64,000 nt of DNA from Pseudomonas sp. Bout1 (lineage in GTDB: Bacteria > Pseudomonadota > Gammaproteobacteria > Pseudomonadales > Pseudomonadaceae), in contig NZ_JAVIWK010000001.1 of NCBI RefSeq assembly GCF_034314165.1, positions 5,533,001 to 5,597,000 of the forward strand. Reading direction: 5' to 3'. A program made the position numbers and the translations under genes. Below are positions 1-7,253 of this stretch, one piece after another. The notes below the pieces were generated by a model. The model did no database searches. It saw only the letters and a program-made list of their open reading frames with translations, and was not told the DNA's origin. Each line of letters opens with the position of its first letter. Within the stretch, counting starts at the first letter, position 1.

Positions 1-336
1 GGTGCCGGTGCGTATGTCGGCGCTGAGATCCTCCACCATAGGCCGCGCCAGCCAACCGGCGCCCAGCATCAGGCCGGCACCCACCAAGGCCCCGCGCAAC
101 ACGGTACGGCGGCTGGACGGCGCATCCAATGCCTGCTGCAAGACTTTGCCGCTGACGCCTTGGGCCTGCGGGACCTGAAACACGCCGAGGCGGGTTTCCA
201 GTTGTTGGCACAACGCTTCGTGGCGCGGGTCTGCGGCGCGCCATTGGTGGTAACGCTGCCAGTCGGCGGCACTCGCCTCGCCGGAGCGCAGCAACACCAC
301 CCAGCGCGTGGCACTGTCGAGCAGTTCGTCGCTCAT
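1..336 (-). CDS. FecR-type anti-sigma regulator, partial (N-terminal part)
   Basis: The gene runs off the left edge, so only about the first 111 residues are visible. They show an N-terminal FecR/DUF4880-like segment (RWVVLLRSGEASAADW...YHQWRA) followed by a hydrophobic membrane segment near residues 78-97. In this family the cytoplasmic N-terminus holds the ECF sigma factor and the periplasmic part senses a TonB-dependent receptor. Its ATG overlaps the stop codon of the upstream sigma gene by 4 bp (ATGA), so the two are translationally coupled. The expected receptor gene would lie off the window. Confidence 0.8.
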   Translation of the reverse strand, partial: MSDELLDSATRWVVLLRSGEASAADWQRYHQWRAADPRHEALCQQLETRLGVFQVPQAQGVSGKVLQQALDAPSSRRTVLRGALVGAGLMLGAGWLARPMVEDLSADIRTGT

Positions 337-842
337 TCCAGGCACAGCCGCAGGCAACGGTTGACGGCGCGGGTCATGTAGTCGCTGACCGAGCGCTGGG
401 AGATGCCCAGCTCTGCGGCGATTTGCGGGTAGGTCAGGCCATTGAGTTGCGACAGCAAAAAGGTCGCCTTGACCTTGGCCGGCAAGCCGTCGAGCAACTG
501 GTCGATGGCCTGCAGGGCTTCGAGCATTTGCGCCAAATCCTCAGGCGAAGGTGCGGGCGAGGTTTCATCCCGGTCGAGGGCGTCGAGGTAAGCGCGCTCC
601 AGGTCACGGCGGCGCCACAGCTGGTACATCAGGCGCTGGGCGATGGTGGTGAGCAAGGCGCGTGGCTGGCGAATCGGCGTCACGCCCGGGGAACTCAGGA
701 GCTGGACGAAGGTGTCGGCGGCAATGTCTTCGGCATGGGCGCGGGAGTCGAGGTGGCGGTGCAAACGGCTGCACAGCCAGTCGTAATGACTGCGGAATAA
801 TCCGCCCACGTAGTCGCTGTGAGAAGTGTCGGCGCCGGACAT
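333..842 (-). CDS. ECF sigma factor, FecI-like
   Basis: This is a 169-residue protein, the usual length for iron-starvation ECF sigma factors. A sigma-70 region 2 lies near residues 12-75 (AHAEDIAADTFVQLL). A region 4 helix-turn-helix lies near residues 110-165 (LTYPQIAAELGISQRSVSDYM). It directs RNA polymerase to a cell-surface-signalling promoter, typically of a TonB receptor. The FecR-like gene follows with a 4-bp overlap. An AT-rich stretch lies upstream at about 905-950, but I could not define a clear Fur box there. The substrate signal is unknown from this window. Confidence 0.88.
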   Translation of the reverse strand: MSGADTSHSDYVGGLFRSHYDWLCSRLHRHLDSRAHAEDIAADTFVQLLSSPGVTPIRQPRALLTTIAQRLMYQLWRRRDLERAYLDALDRDETSPAPSPEDLAQMLEALQAIDQLLDGLPAKVKATFLLSQLNGLTYPQIAAELGISQRSVSDYMTRAVNRCLRLCLE

Positions 843-950
843 AGTGGCTCCATCTGAGTAGGTTGCGCGTTATGTCCGGTGTTCCGGTGGAGCGATCCTA
901 GCAAGGCTGCTTATTCTTTAATAATATTTAAAAGGTATTTTTATATAACC

Positions 951-1730
951 TTATTGAAGCCTCGGGTAACCCAAGGCGTCGGCCTGTTGCCGGTAATCCA
1001 GCAGCACCTGGTAATCAGCTTCGGTGGCGGGCAGCACTTCGTGTACGCCGAGGGTTTGCACGACCTCGGGCAGATCCTGCAAGGCGCGGTTCATGGCCTC
1101 ACGCAGGTGTTCACTTGAGCCTGACGCGCTGATGTACGGCAACGTCGGGCTGGGCGCACTGCGGGTGACAGTCCGCAGCCCCGCGACTTCATCCGGCGCA
1201 AAGCGTGCGAGGTAGTCGAAGGTCACGCTGTCGATGGCGGCAAGCTCGGCACGGCCTTCGCGCAGCCAGCGCAGGCTTTCGCGATGGGCACCACTGATGC
1301 CGACCTCGGCAAAGAACCGGCCGCCCTGCTGCAGTGGCGCCAGGCGTTCGCGCAGCAGGTTCATGCCGCTGTTGGAGTCGTGGCCATTGATCACGCCACG
1401 GCTGTTGTAAAAGTCGGCCAGGGCGCTGCGTGGATTGTCGTCGCGGGTCAGCAGCAGGCTGCAATGGGTGCCGGCACTGCTGTGGGGCAGTTCGTAGCGC
1501 GGGCGGCCGATCACCTGGACTTGCCCGCGCAGCTCGGTCATCAGCGGGTAGCCGCAGGTTTGCGTCAGCAGCAATTCGGGGGCACGCCACAGGGCGCGCA
1601 GGTCGAGGTGCTCGGCAGTGCGGCGGGTCGCGCCCAGGCGTTCCAGAATGCGCGACAGCCAAACTTCGTTGGCCTGTTGCACCTGCTGCGGTGCCACGTA
1701 CATCAGCAGTTCGGCGTAGCGGTCAGTCAT
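951..1730 (-). CDS. PhnD-like (phosphate/phosphonate-type) substrate-binding domain protein without signal peptide
   Basis: This 259-residue protein resembles the periplasmic-binding fold of PhnD/PF12974 proteins (LTQTCGYPLMTELRG near the N-terminus, then YNSRGVINGHDSNSGMNLLRERL and AAIDSVTFDYLARFAPD). The N-terminus (MTDRYAELLMYVAPQQ) has no secretion signal, so it is probably cytosolic or a stand-alone sensor and not an ABC transport component. No permease or ATPase gene is adjacent. It follows the desaturase gene by only 9 bp and is probably co-transcribed with it. The ligand is unknown. Confidence 0.72.
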   Translation of the reverse strand: MTDRYAELLMYVAPQQVQQANEVWLSRILERLGATRRTAEHLDLRALWRAPELLLTQTCGYPLMTELRGQVQVIGRPRYELPHSSAGTHCSLLLTRDDNPRSALADFYNSRGVINGHDSNSGMNLLRERLAPLQQGGRFFAEVGISGAHRESLRWLREGRAELAAIDSVTFDYLARFAPDEVAGLRTVTRSAPSPTLPYISASGSSEHLREAMNRALQDLPEVVQTLGVHEVLPATEADYQVLLDYRQQADALGYPRLQ

Positions 1731-1739
1731 GATCGTCTC

Positions 1740-2681
1740 TCAAGCAAAAGGGTGCCGTGGGCTGTCGATGGCCTTGAGCCCATGACGGCCGATCAACTGG
1801 CCGTAACCCTGCACCAGGAACCCGCCGCTGCGCGCCACCCATTGTTCGCGGCGCGCGCGGTAGACGGTGGGCAGCAAATACCACGGCAGTTTCGGCAAGT
1901 CGTGGTGCACCAGGTGCAGGTTGTTGTTGAGGAACAACCAGGTCCACGGCCAGGCGGCTTCGTTAAGCACCGTGCGCTGTTCCGGTTGTGGGTGCGGGCG
2001 GTGTTCATAGTAGGAACGGATCGCCGCCACCGACAAGGCCGGCAGGCTGACCAGTGCCACGTAGTGCCACACCGGCAGTGCGCTGTAATGAGCGATGAAC
2101 GTCAACATCAGCAGGGTCACGGCGCCATGGCTGAACCACATCAGCCAGGCTTGGCGCTGGCCTTGGCGCAGGCGCCTGAACTCGTTGCGCGCCAGCTTCC
2201 ACAGCGCCAGCGGCGAACCCAGCAGGAAGCGCCCGAGGACGGTCTTGGTCAGCCAATGCAACGTGCGCTCGAACAGCGAACTGGCGTCCCACTGTCGCTG
2301 ATTCAGGTAGCGGCTTTCCGGGTCGATGCCGGGCACCGTCAGGTCTTCGTCGTTGTGGTGCACAAGGTGGCAGTTGCGGTACAGCGTGTAGGGATACCAG
2401 ACGGCAAACGGGGCGTAGCCGAGGAGTTTGTTCAGCGCATTGAAACGGGTGGGATGGCCGTGCAGGAGCTCGTGTTGCAGGGACATCCACAGCGCCACGA
2501 GCGGGATCAGCAGCGCGGTACTCAGCCATACGCCAAGCCAGTGGCTGGCAAACATCACGGCAAACCAGCCGGCATACACGCCCATCAACAGCAGCCAGGT
2601 CGGCCACTCGGTACGGGCGGTAAACGTGCGGGCCAGGGCGTCGATTTCGAGGCTGTGGGTTGCATCTAGGTAGTTGGACAT
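1740..2681 (-). CDS. Fatty acid desaturase family membrane protein
   Basis: This 313-residue membrane protein has the three histidine clusters of membrane di-iron desaturases/hydroxylases: HELLHGH (~70), HLVHHN (~106) and HLVHHD (~260). Hydrophobic segments lie near residues 28-65 and 175-215. Such enzymes use O2 and electrons to introduce a double bond or hydroxyl into a lipid. Which lipid cannot be told. It is the first gene of a likely two-gene unit with the PhnD-like gene. Beta-carotene-hydroxylase- or AlkB-like relatives are possible, but the motif spacing fits the general FA_desaturase family (PF00487). Confidence 0.85.
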   Translation of the reverse strand: MSNYLDATHSLEIDALARTFTARTEWPTWLLLMGVYAGWFAVMFASHWLGVWLSTALLIPLVALWMSLQHELLHGHPTRFNALNKLLGYAPFAVWYPYTLYRNCHLVHHNDEDLTVPGIDPESRYLNQRQWDASSLFERTLHWLTKTVLGRFLLGSPLALWKLARNEFRRLRQGQRQAWLMWFSHGAVTLLMLTFIAHYSALPVWHYVALVSLPALSVAAIRSYYEHRPHPQPEQRTVLNEAAWPWTWLFLNNNLHLVHHDLPKLPWYLLPTVYRARREQWVARSGGFLVQGYGQLIGRHGLKAIDSPRHPFA

Positions 2682-2784
2682 CGGCAGCTCAGGGCAGGCG
2701 TGGCCGACGAAAAAGTCGGCTTCATCCTGCTCTGTGCAATGAGGCGGGAAAATCTTGCAGATCGTTTGGTGCTTACCTTAGAAC

Positions 2785-2901
2785 TTAATGGCCGAACAGG
2801 TTGCTGTCGGTTTTCTTGGCCTTTTTGTCGGCGCGTTTTTCATCGGCGGTCTTTGCCGGTTTCTTCTTGTCAGCTTTCTTGGAATTCAGACCTTTGGCCA
2901 T
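2785..2901 (-). CDS. Small lysine-rich conserved protein (38 aa)
   Basis: A 38-residue frame starts MAKGLNSKKADKKKP and ends DSNLFGH. About a third of the residues are lysine, with an alternating Lys/Ala/Asp pattern, so it is highly basic and probably disordered. The composition is too biased to be random non-coding sequence. I recall short proteins of this type in Pseudomonas, but no function. A nucleic-acid or ribosome partner would be a guess. Confidence 0.6.
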   Translation of the reverse strand: MAKGLNSKKADKKKPAKTADEKRADKKAKKTDSNLFGH

Positions 2902-3015
2902 GATGCGTGCTCCACTTACAAGGGATGTAACACTGGGTATACCACCGATTGGCCAACAGAAGGCGCTTTGCCCGACTTATAATCCGCAGCCCCAGAACCT
3001 GCGTGCTTGAAAACC

Positions 3016-3453
3016 ATGCCCGAGTTGCACATCGATCGACTGGCAGAGCCTTTGTGGCCGCTGCTGAACAAGTTTTACCGCCGCCACAACTCACCGATGA
3101 AGGCTCTAAAGGGCGGCCAGTTGTGGGTGGCCAAGGGCAGCGAGATTGTCGCGGGCCTGTGCCTCACGCCCGTGGTGGGCGGGCAATGGCTGACCGGGCT
3201 GTTTGTCGACCCGGCGATGCGTGGCCAAGGGCTGGCGGCGCGGCTGATCCGGGACGCCGCTGCCAGCGTCGAGGGGACGCTGTGGCTGCTGTGCCATCCG
3301 GAGCTGGAAGGCTTCTACCAGCGCCTCGGTTTTACCCAGGACACGCTGCTGCCGCAGTCCTTGTCCGAGCGCCTGGTGCGATACAAACGCAACAAGCCCA
3401 TGATCGCCATGGGCTTAGAACCGTTGGTGAGGTCGACCGTCGATAATGTGTAA
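3016..3453 (+). CDS. GNAT family N-acetyltransferase
   Basis: This is a 145-residue single-domain GNAT protein. The acetyl-CoA-binding motif A (LFVDPAMRGQGLAARLI) lies near residues 64-80 and the C-terminal motif B (FYQRLGF) near 110. I start it at ATG 3016 (MPELHIDRL); a TTG at 3007 in frame would add three residues. The acceptor substrate is unknown. The gene stands alone between two short intergenic gaps. Confidence 0.85.
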   Translation: MPELHIDRLAEPLWPLLNKFYRRHNSPMKALKGGQLWVAKGSEIVAGLCLTPVVGGQWLTGLFVDPAMRGQGLAARLIRDAAASVEGTLWLLCHPELEGFYQRLGFTQDTLLPQSLSERLVRYKRNKPMIAMGLEPLVRSTVDNV

Positions 3454-3513
3454 ACCGCGTTTATGGGCCCCGTGCTAGCCTCGGCTTTACCGTGGCCCAT
3501 TACCTGGAAGATC

Positions 3514-4332
3514 ATGAAAGCGACCCTTGCAGCTTTGTCCCTTGCCGCCCTCCTCGCCCCGGCCTTGAGCCAGGCAGCCCAAGCGCCGGTTTCTGCCGAG
3601 CAGTATGCAACCGTGCTCGCCGGCAGTTGGCGTGTGCCGGCCAACAGCGCGCGCGATGTGTATCGTCATCCGCAACAGACCCTGGAATTCTTTGGCCTGC
3701 GGGCCAACCAGACGCTGATCGAAATCACCCCGGGTGGCGGCTGGTACAGCGAAGTGCTGGCGCCGCTGCTCAAGGATAACGGCCATTACATCGCCGCCGT
3801 GCAGGCGCCGAGCAGCAGTGCTTATGCGCGCACTTCAGAAGAGAACCTGAAAAAGAAATTCGCCGCAGACCCGGTGCATTACGCCAAGGCCGGCTTTGCC
3901 GAGTTCGACCCCAAGGCGCCGGTGCTGGGCACGCCTGGTTCAGCAGATACGGTGCTGACCTTTCGCAACGTGCACAACTGGGTGATGGCAGATACAGCGC
4001 CGGCGATGTTCGAGGCGTTCTTCAAGGTGCTCAAACCGGGCGGCGTGCTGGGGGTGGTGGATCACCGGGCCAAGGATGGAGCGTCGCTGGAAGACATCAA
4101 ACACAGTGGTTACCTGACTACTGCGTATGTGGTGAAACTGGCGACGGATGCGGGGTTCAAGCTTGAGGGGCAGAGCGAGGTGAATGCCAACCCGAAAGAT
4201 ACCAAGGACTACCCGGACGGGGTCTGGACCTTGCCGCCGGCGCTGACGTTGGGGGAGAAGGATAGGGCGAAGTATGTGGCGATTGGCGAGTCGGACCGGA
4301 TGACGTTGCGGTTTGTTAAGCCCGCAAAATAA
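3514..4332 (+). CDS. Exported class I SAM-dependent methyltransferase-like protein
   Basis: This 272-residue protein begins with a clear Sec signal peptide (MKATLAALSLAALLAPALSQA). A Rossmann methyltransferase fold follows: motif I is ITPGGGWYSEVL (~71-82), then a DTVLTFRNVHNW segment and VLKPGGVLGVVDHR (~185). Family members with this arrangement are annotated as methyltransferases, but SAM is not known to be available in the periplasm, so the activity is uncertain. I chose ATG 3514 because the signal peptide starts there; the upstream in-frame ATG at 3463 would bury it. The REP array begins just 23 bp past the stop. Confidence 0.75.
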   Translation: MKATLAALSLAALLAPALSQAAQAPVSAEQYATVLAGSWRVPANSARDVYRHPQQTLEFFGLRANQTLIEITPGGGWYSEVLAPLLKDNGHYIAAVQAPSSSAYARTSEENLKKKFAADPVHYAKAGFAEFDPKAPVLGTPGSADTVLTFRNVHNWVMADTAPAMFEAFFKVLKPGGVLGVVDHRAKDGASLEDIKHSGYLTTAYVVKLATDAGFKLEGQSEVNANPKDTKDYPDGVWTLPPALTLGEKDRAKYVAIGESDRMTLRFVKPAK

Positions 4333-4355
4333 ACCATCTGTGATGAGAGAGCGTG

Positions 4356-4613
4356 CTGTAGAGCAGGAGCTTGCTGTGGGGAGGGAGCTTGCTGTAGAGC
4401 AGGAGCTTGCTGTGGGGAGCGAGCTTGCTGTGGCGAGGGAGCTTGCTCCCGCTGGAGTGCGAAGCGCTCCCAAGATTTTGGGGCCGCTGCGCAGCCCAGC
4501 GGGAGCAAGCTCCCTCGCCACAGCAAGCTCCCTCGCCACAGCAAGCTCCCTCACCACAGCAAGCCCCCTCACCACTGCTAGCTCCCTCGCCACAGCAAGC
4601 CCCGTCTCCACAG
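4356..4613. repeat. Expanded REP array: two inverted blocks of an 18-bp tandem unit
   Basis: The left block (4356-4445) holds five tandem copies of an 18-bp unit of the type CTGTGGCGAGGGAGCTTG. The right block (4506-4613) holds six copies of its reverse complement (CAAGCTCCCTCGCCACAG). The 60-bp centre (4446-4505) contains the usual REP hairpin heads. An ordinary REPIN has one unit on each side. Here the arms have multiplied, with small substitutions between units. Because 18 bp is a multiple of three, several frames stay open across it, but none looks like a gene. Confidence 0.9.
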
Positions 4614-4623
4614 GAATCGCCGG

Positions 4624-5163
4624 TTACTCGTCGGCGGTGGGGTCCATGTCCGGGAACATCACCTCGATAAACCCGAACTTGCTGAAATCGGTAATCCGCG
4701 ACGGGTATAGCCGGCCAATCAGGTGATCGCACTCGTGCTGTACCACCCGTGCATGGAAGCCTTCGGCAATCCGCACAATCGGCTCGCCCTTGGGGTCGAA
4801 GCCTTCGTAACGAATCTGCTGGTAACGGTCCACCGCCCCACGCAAGCCAGGCACCGACAGGCAACCTTCATAGCCTTCTTCCAGCACCGGAGCGAGCGGC
4901 GTGATCAACGGGTTGATCAGGATGGTCTGGGGCACGGCAGGTGCGTCCGGGTAGCGTTCGCTGCTCTCGAAACCGAAGATCACCAGTTGCAGGTCCACAC
5001 CAATTTGCGGCGCGGCCAGGCCCACGCCGCCTACGTGCTCCATGGTCTGGAACATGTCATCAATCAATTGCCACAGTTCGGGGCTGTCGAACATCTCTGG
5101 TGGCACCGGCGGGGCAACACGCAGCAGGCGCTCATCGCCCATTTTCAGGATTTCACGGATCAT
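4624..5163 (-). CDS. def: Peptide deformylase
   Basis: This 179-residue protein has all three deformylase motifs: GVGLAAPQ (46-53), EGCLSVPG with metal-ligand Cys101 (99-106), and HECDH with the catalytic Glu and two metal ligands (143-147). It removes formyl groups from new N-termini. It is not next to fmt, so it is probably the second deformylase of this genus, not the housekeeping def-fmt copy. The YihY gene ends 3 bp upstream, suggesting co-transcription. The expanded REP array lies directly after its stop codon. Confidence 0.93.
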   Translation of the reverse strand: MIREILKMGDERLLRVAPPVPPEMFDSPELWQLIDDMFQTMEHVGGVGLAAPQIGVDLQLVIFGFESSERYPDAPAVPQTILINPLITPLAPVLEEGYEGCLSVPGLRGAVDRYQQIRYEGFDPKGEPIVRIAEGFHARVVQHECDHLIGRLYPSRITDFSKFGFIEVMFPDMDPTADE

Positions 5164-5166
5164 CGA

Positions 5167-6111
5167 TCAGACTTCATCGGTAGTGGGCTTGAGTGAGTGG
5201 TCCCGGCCAAGGCCTGAGACATGTTGTTTGTCGTCGTGCTCCTCAAAGTCCTTTTCACCAGGATCCTTGCCTTCGGCCGACATATGTTCGATCACCGCAT
5301 TCATCTCCGCCCCCAGCAACAGCACAGCAGCCGAAATGTAGAAGTACAGCAGCAACACGATGATCGCGCCGATACTGCCATACATGGCGTTGTAGTCGGC
5401 AAAGGTTTTGACGTAGTAGCCAAAACCCAGGGAAGCGATGATCCAGACCACCACGGCCAGCACCGAACCCGGGGTAATAAAGCGAAATTTCTGCTTCACG
5501 TCGGGCATCACGTAGTACATCAAGGCCACGGAGAACATCAACAGGATGACAATCAAGGGCCAACGCAGGATGGTCCACAGCGTGACCACGAACTCCTGCA
5601 TGCCGATCTGCCCCGCCAGCCACTCCATCACTTGCGGCCCGAGCACCATCAACGCGGCGGCGGCCAACAGCATGCCGGCGATGCCGACGGTGTAGAAGAT
5701 CGACAATGGGAAACGCTTCCAGATTGGCCGGCCTTCTACCACGTCGTAGGCGGCGTTCATCGCGCTCATCATCAGGCGCACGCCCGCCGAGGCGGTGTAC
5801 AGCGCGATCACGATACCCACCGACAGCAGGCCACCCTTGGATTGCTGCAACTGGTCGATCACCGGGTTGACCTGCTCCAGGGCCTGGGGCGGCAGCACCA
5901 GTTCCGACTGCATGCGCAGCCAGGTGAAGAAGTCCGGCAGGTGCAGGAAACCGATCAGGGCAATCAGGAACAGCAGGAAGGGAAACAGCGAGAACAGCAT
6001 CTGGTAGGCCAGAGCCGAGGCGTACGTAGGCATCTCGTCATCGACGAACTCTTTGACGGTGCGTACCAGCACTTTGTGCAGGGGCAAGCCTTGTAATACC
6101 GGAAAAATCAT
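5167..6111 (-). CDS. YihY/BrkB family inner-membrane protein (UPF0761)
   Basis: This 314-residue protein has about six hydrophobic segments and the family's sequence near the N-terminus (DEMPTYASALAYQMLFSLFPFL, ~27-48). A conserved GSIGAIIVLLLYFYISA segment lies near residue 244. The last ~40 residues are charged and cytosolic (EKDFEEHDDKQH). Its biochemical role is not established; the older ribonuclease BN label is incorrect for this family. It is followed 3 bp later by def. Confidence 0.88.
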   Translation of the reverse strand: MIFPVLQGLPLHKVLVRTVKEFVDDEMPTYASALAYQMLFSLFPFLLFLIALIGFLHLPDFFTWLRMQSELVLPPQALEQVNPVIDQLQQSKGGLLSVGIVIALYTASAGVRLMMSAMNAAYDVVEGRPIWKRFPLSIFYTVGIAGMLLAAAALMVLGPQVMEWLAGQIGMQEFVVTLWTILRWPLIVILLMFSVALMYYVMPDVKQKFRFITPGSVLAVVVWIIASLGFGYYVKTFADYNAMYGSIGAIIVLLLYFYISAAVLLLGAEMNAVIEHMSAEGKDPGEKDFEEHDDKQHVSGLGRDHSLKPTTDEV

Positions 6112-6233
6112 AGCGTCTCCTTTCGCCGCAAAAGGTTGGGTTCGTGGGCGACTCAGGGGCCGTTTTCTACATCAAGGTAGCCCATTTGGCGACCTTGAAA
6201 CAATTTCCAAAGTTTAATCACTGTCAGTGACAC

Positions 6234-6259
6234 AAAAACGGCCATCCGTGGATGGCCGT
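6234..6259 (-). terminator. Intrinsic terminator after the CsbD gene
   Basis: A perfect 10-bp stem (ACGGCCATCC / GGATGGCCGT, 6238-6259) with a 2-nt centre is followed on the minus strand by a run of five T. It lies about 30 bp beyond the CsbD stop codon. Confidence 0.85.
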
Positions 6260-6292
6260 CGGGCTGCTCGATTGCAGTCAGCCGGGGAAGGC

Positions 6293-6478
6293 CTATTTGG
6301 TCGCTTTCTTTACCGCGTCCTTGGTGTCGCCGACTGCTTTTTGCACGTCGCCTTTCTTTTCCTGAACCACGCCTTCAGCCCGCAGCTTGTCGTTGCCGGT
6401 GGCTTTGCCAACGCCTTGCTTGATGTTGCCGACGGCCTCGTTCGCTAAACCTTTTGCCTTATCCGATGTGCTGCTCAT
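6293..6478 (-). CDS. CsbD family stress protein
   Basis: This 61-residue hydrophilic protein has the CsbD repeat pattern ([23 protein letters not shown], then a second half [24 protein letters not shown]). CsbD-like proteins are general-stress, low-complexity proteins of unknown mechanism. The start at MSSTSDK is set by AGGAG about 7 nt upstream; the longer frame beginning MIVPRRN lacks such support. It is a single gene with its own terminator. Confidence 0.9.
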   Translation of the reverse strand: MSSTSDKAKGLANEAVGNIKQGVGKATGNDKLRAEGVVQEKKGDVQKAVGDTKDAVKKATK

Positions 6479-6689
6479 GGTATTTCTCCTGGGAACAATC
6501 AAGGATTTTGGTCACTACGTAGGGGTTGACCCTTGGCCTTTCCCGAGAGTTTCAATTATTTTTTGCCCGGCATTTCATCGCTCATTTACTCACCCGCAGC
6601 AGGTTGGGCTTTATGTTTTGCGGCCAACCCACGAGAATGCCGGGCACATCCGGGCGCAAGCGCTGGATAACAGATCCCGTAGGAAGGTT

Positions 6690-7067
6690 ATGAAACTCAA
6701 TAAAGCACAGGCCATCGCCCGCAGAAACCTGGAACTGGGCGGTGCCGTTCTCGGCGTCAACAACTGCCATTTCACCGACCTGGACCGCAAACGCAATATC
6801 TGGTGGTTCGACCTGCCAGTGGGCCGGATTGCCGTGGGCCAGTACGAGTGGATTCACTTGTTGATGCACAACGCGGACAGCGATCAGTTGCTGCACTTGA
6901 AAGTGCCAACCGTGTTTTTGCGCGAGAAGCTCGAAGGCCTGGTGGTGCGCAATGCCGGCAAGCGCAAGCCTGAGATCACGCTGGAGCTGAGTGCCGACAA
7001 GGATTCGTTCCTGAAAGATGTACGCCCAACCGGCGCTGGCGTGAGTTTCGCGCAGTTCGCACTGTAG
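6690..7067 (+). CDS. Conserved hypothetical protein (125 aa)
   Basis: The start ATG follows AGGAAGG closely. The protein is soluble, with no signal or membrane segment, and contains NNCHFTDLDRKRNIWWFDLPV and a WIHLLMHNADSDQLLHLKVPTVFLRE stretch. I do not recognise a named domain. It stands alone and is followed by a REPIN and a shared bidirectional terminator. Confidence 0.7.
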   Translation: MKLNKAQAIARRNLELGGAVLGVNNCHFTDLDRKRNIWWFDLPVGRIAVGQYEWIHLLMHNADSDQLLHLKVPTVFLREKLEGLVVRNAGKRKPEITLELSADKDSFLKDVRPTGAGVSFAQFAL

Positions 7068-7083
7068 GAATACGGTTTAAACC

Positions 7084-7172
7084 TGTGGGAGCTGGCTTGC
7101 CTGCGATAGCGGTGGGTCAGCTCACACTGCTGTGACTGGCCCACCGCTATCGCAGGCAAGCCAGCTCCCACA
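7084..7172. repeat. REPIN (REP doublet hairpin)
   Basis: Two inverted REP units with ends TGTGGGAGCTGGCTTGCCTG and its complement flank a central secondary hairpin (GCGGTGGGTCAG...CTGGCCCACCGC). The whole 89-bp element can fold into one long stem. It sits between a hypothetical gene and the end of fadD1. Confidence 0.9.
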
Positions 7173-7211
7173 TTTGGATTGCATTCCAAGTTGCGGAATC
7201 AGCGTTCAACA

Positions 7212-7239
7212 AAAAAGCCCCGCATCTGCGGGGCTTTTT
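7212..7239. terminator. Bidirectional intrinsic terminator
   Basis: AAAAAGCCCCGC - ATCT - GCGGGGCTTTTT forms a GC-rich stem with A/T tracts on both sides. It serves the plus-strand hypothetical gene and the convergent fadD1 gene. Confidence 0.9.
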
Positions 7240-7253
7240 GTTGTGGGGGCCGG

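Noticed and set aside
905..950. Fur box upstream of the ECF sigma gene
   Set aside because: The AT-rich stretch has no clear inverted or hexamer-repeat structure.
1284..2669. A 461-residue frame on the plus strand across the PhnD-like and desaturase genes
   Set aside because: It spans two convincing genes and their 9-bp gap on the other strand, and shows no protein features.
4356..4613. CRISPR array
   Set aside because: The 18-bp units are directly adjacent with no unique spacers and occur in two inverted blocks. This is an expanded REP element.
4313..4726. A repetitive protein encoded across the REP array (LAVEQE / SSLATA-type repeats)
   Set aside because: The 18-bp period keeps frames open on both strands by chance. 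There is no ribosome site, and it overlaps two genes.
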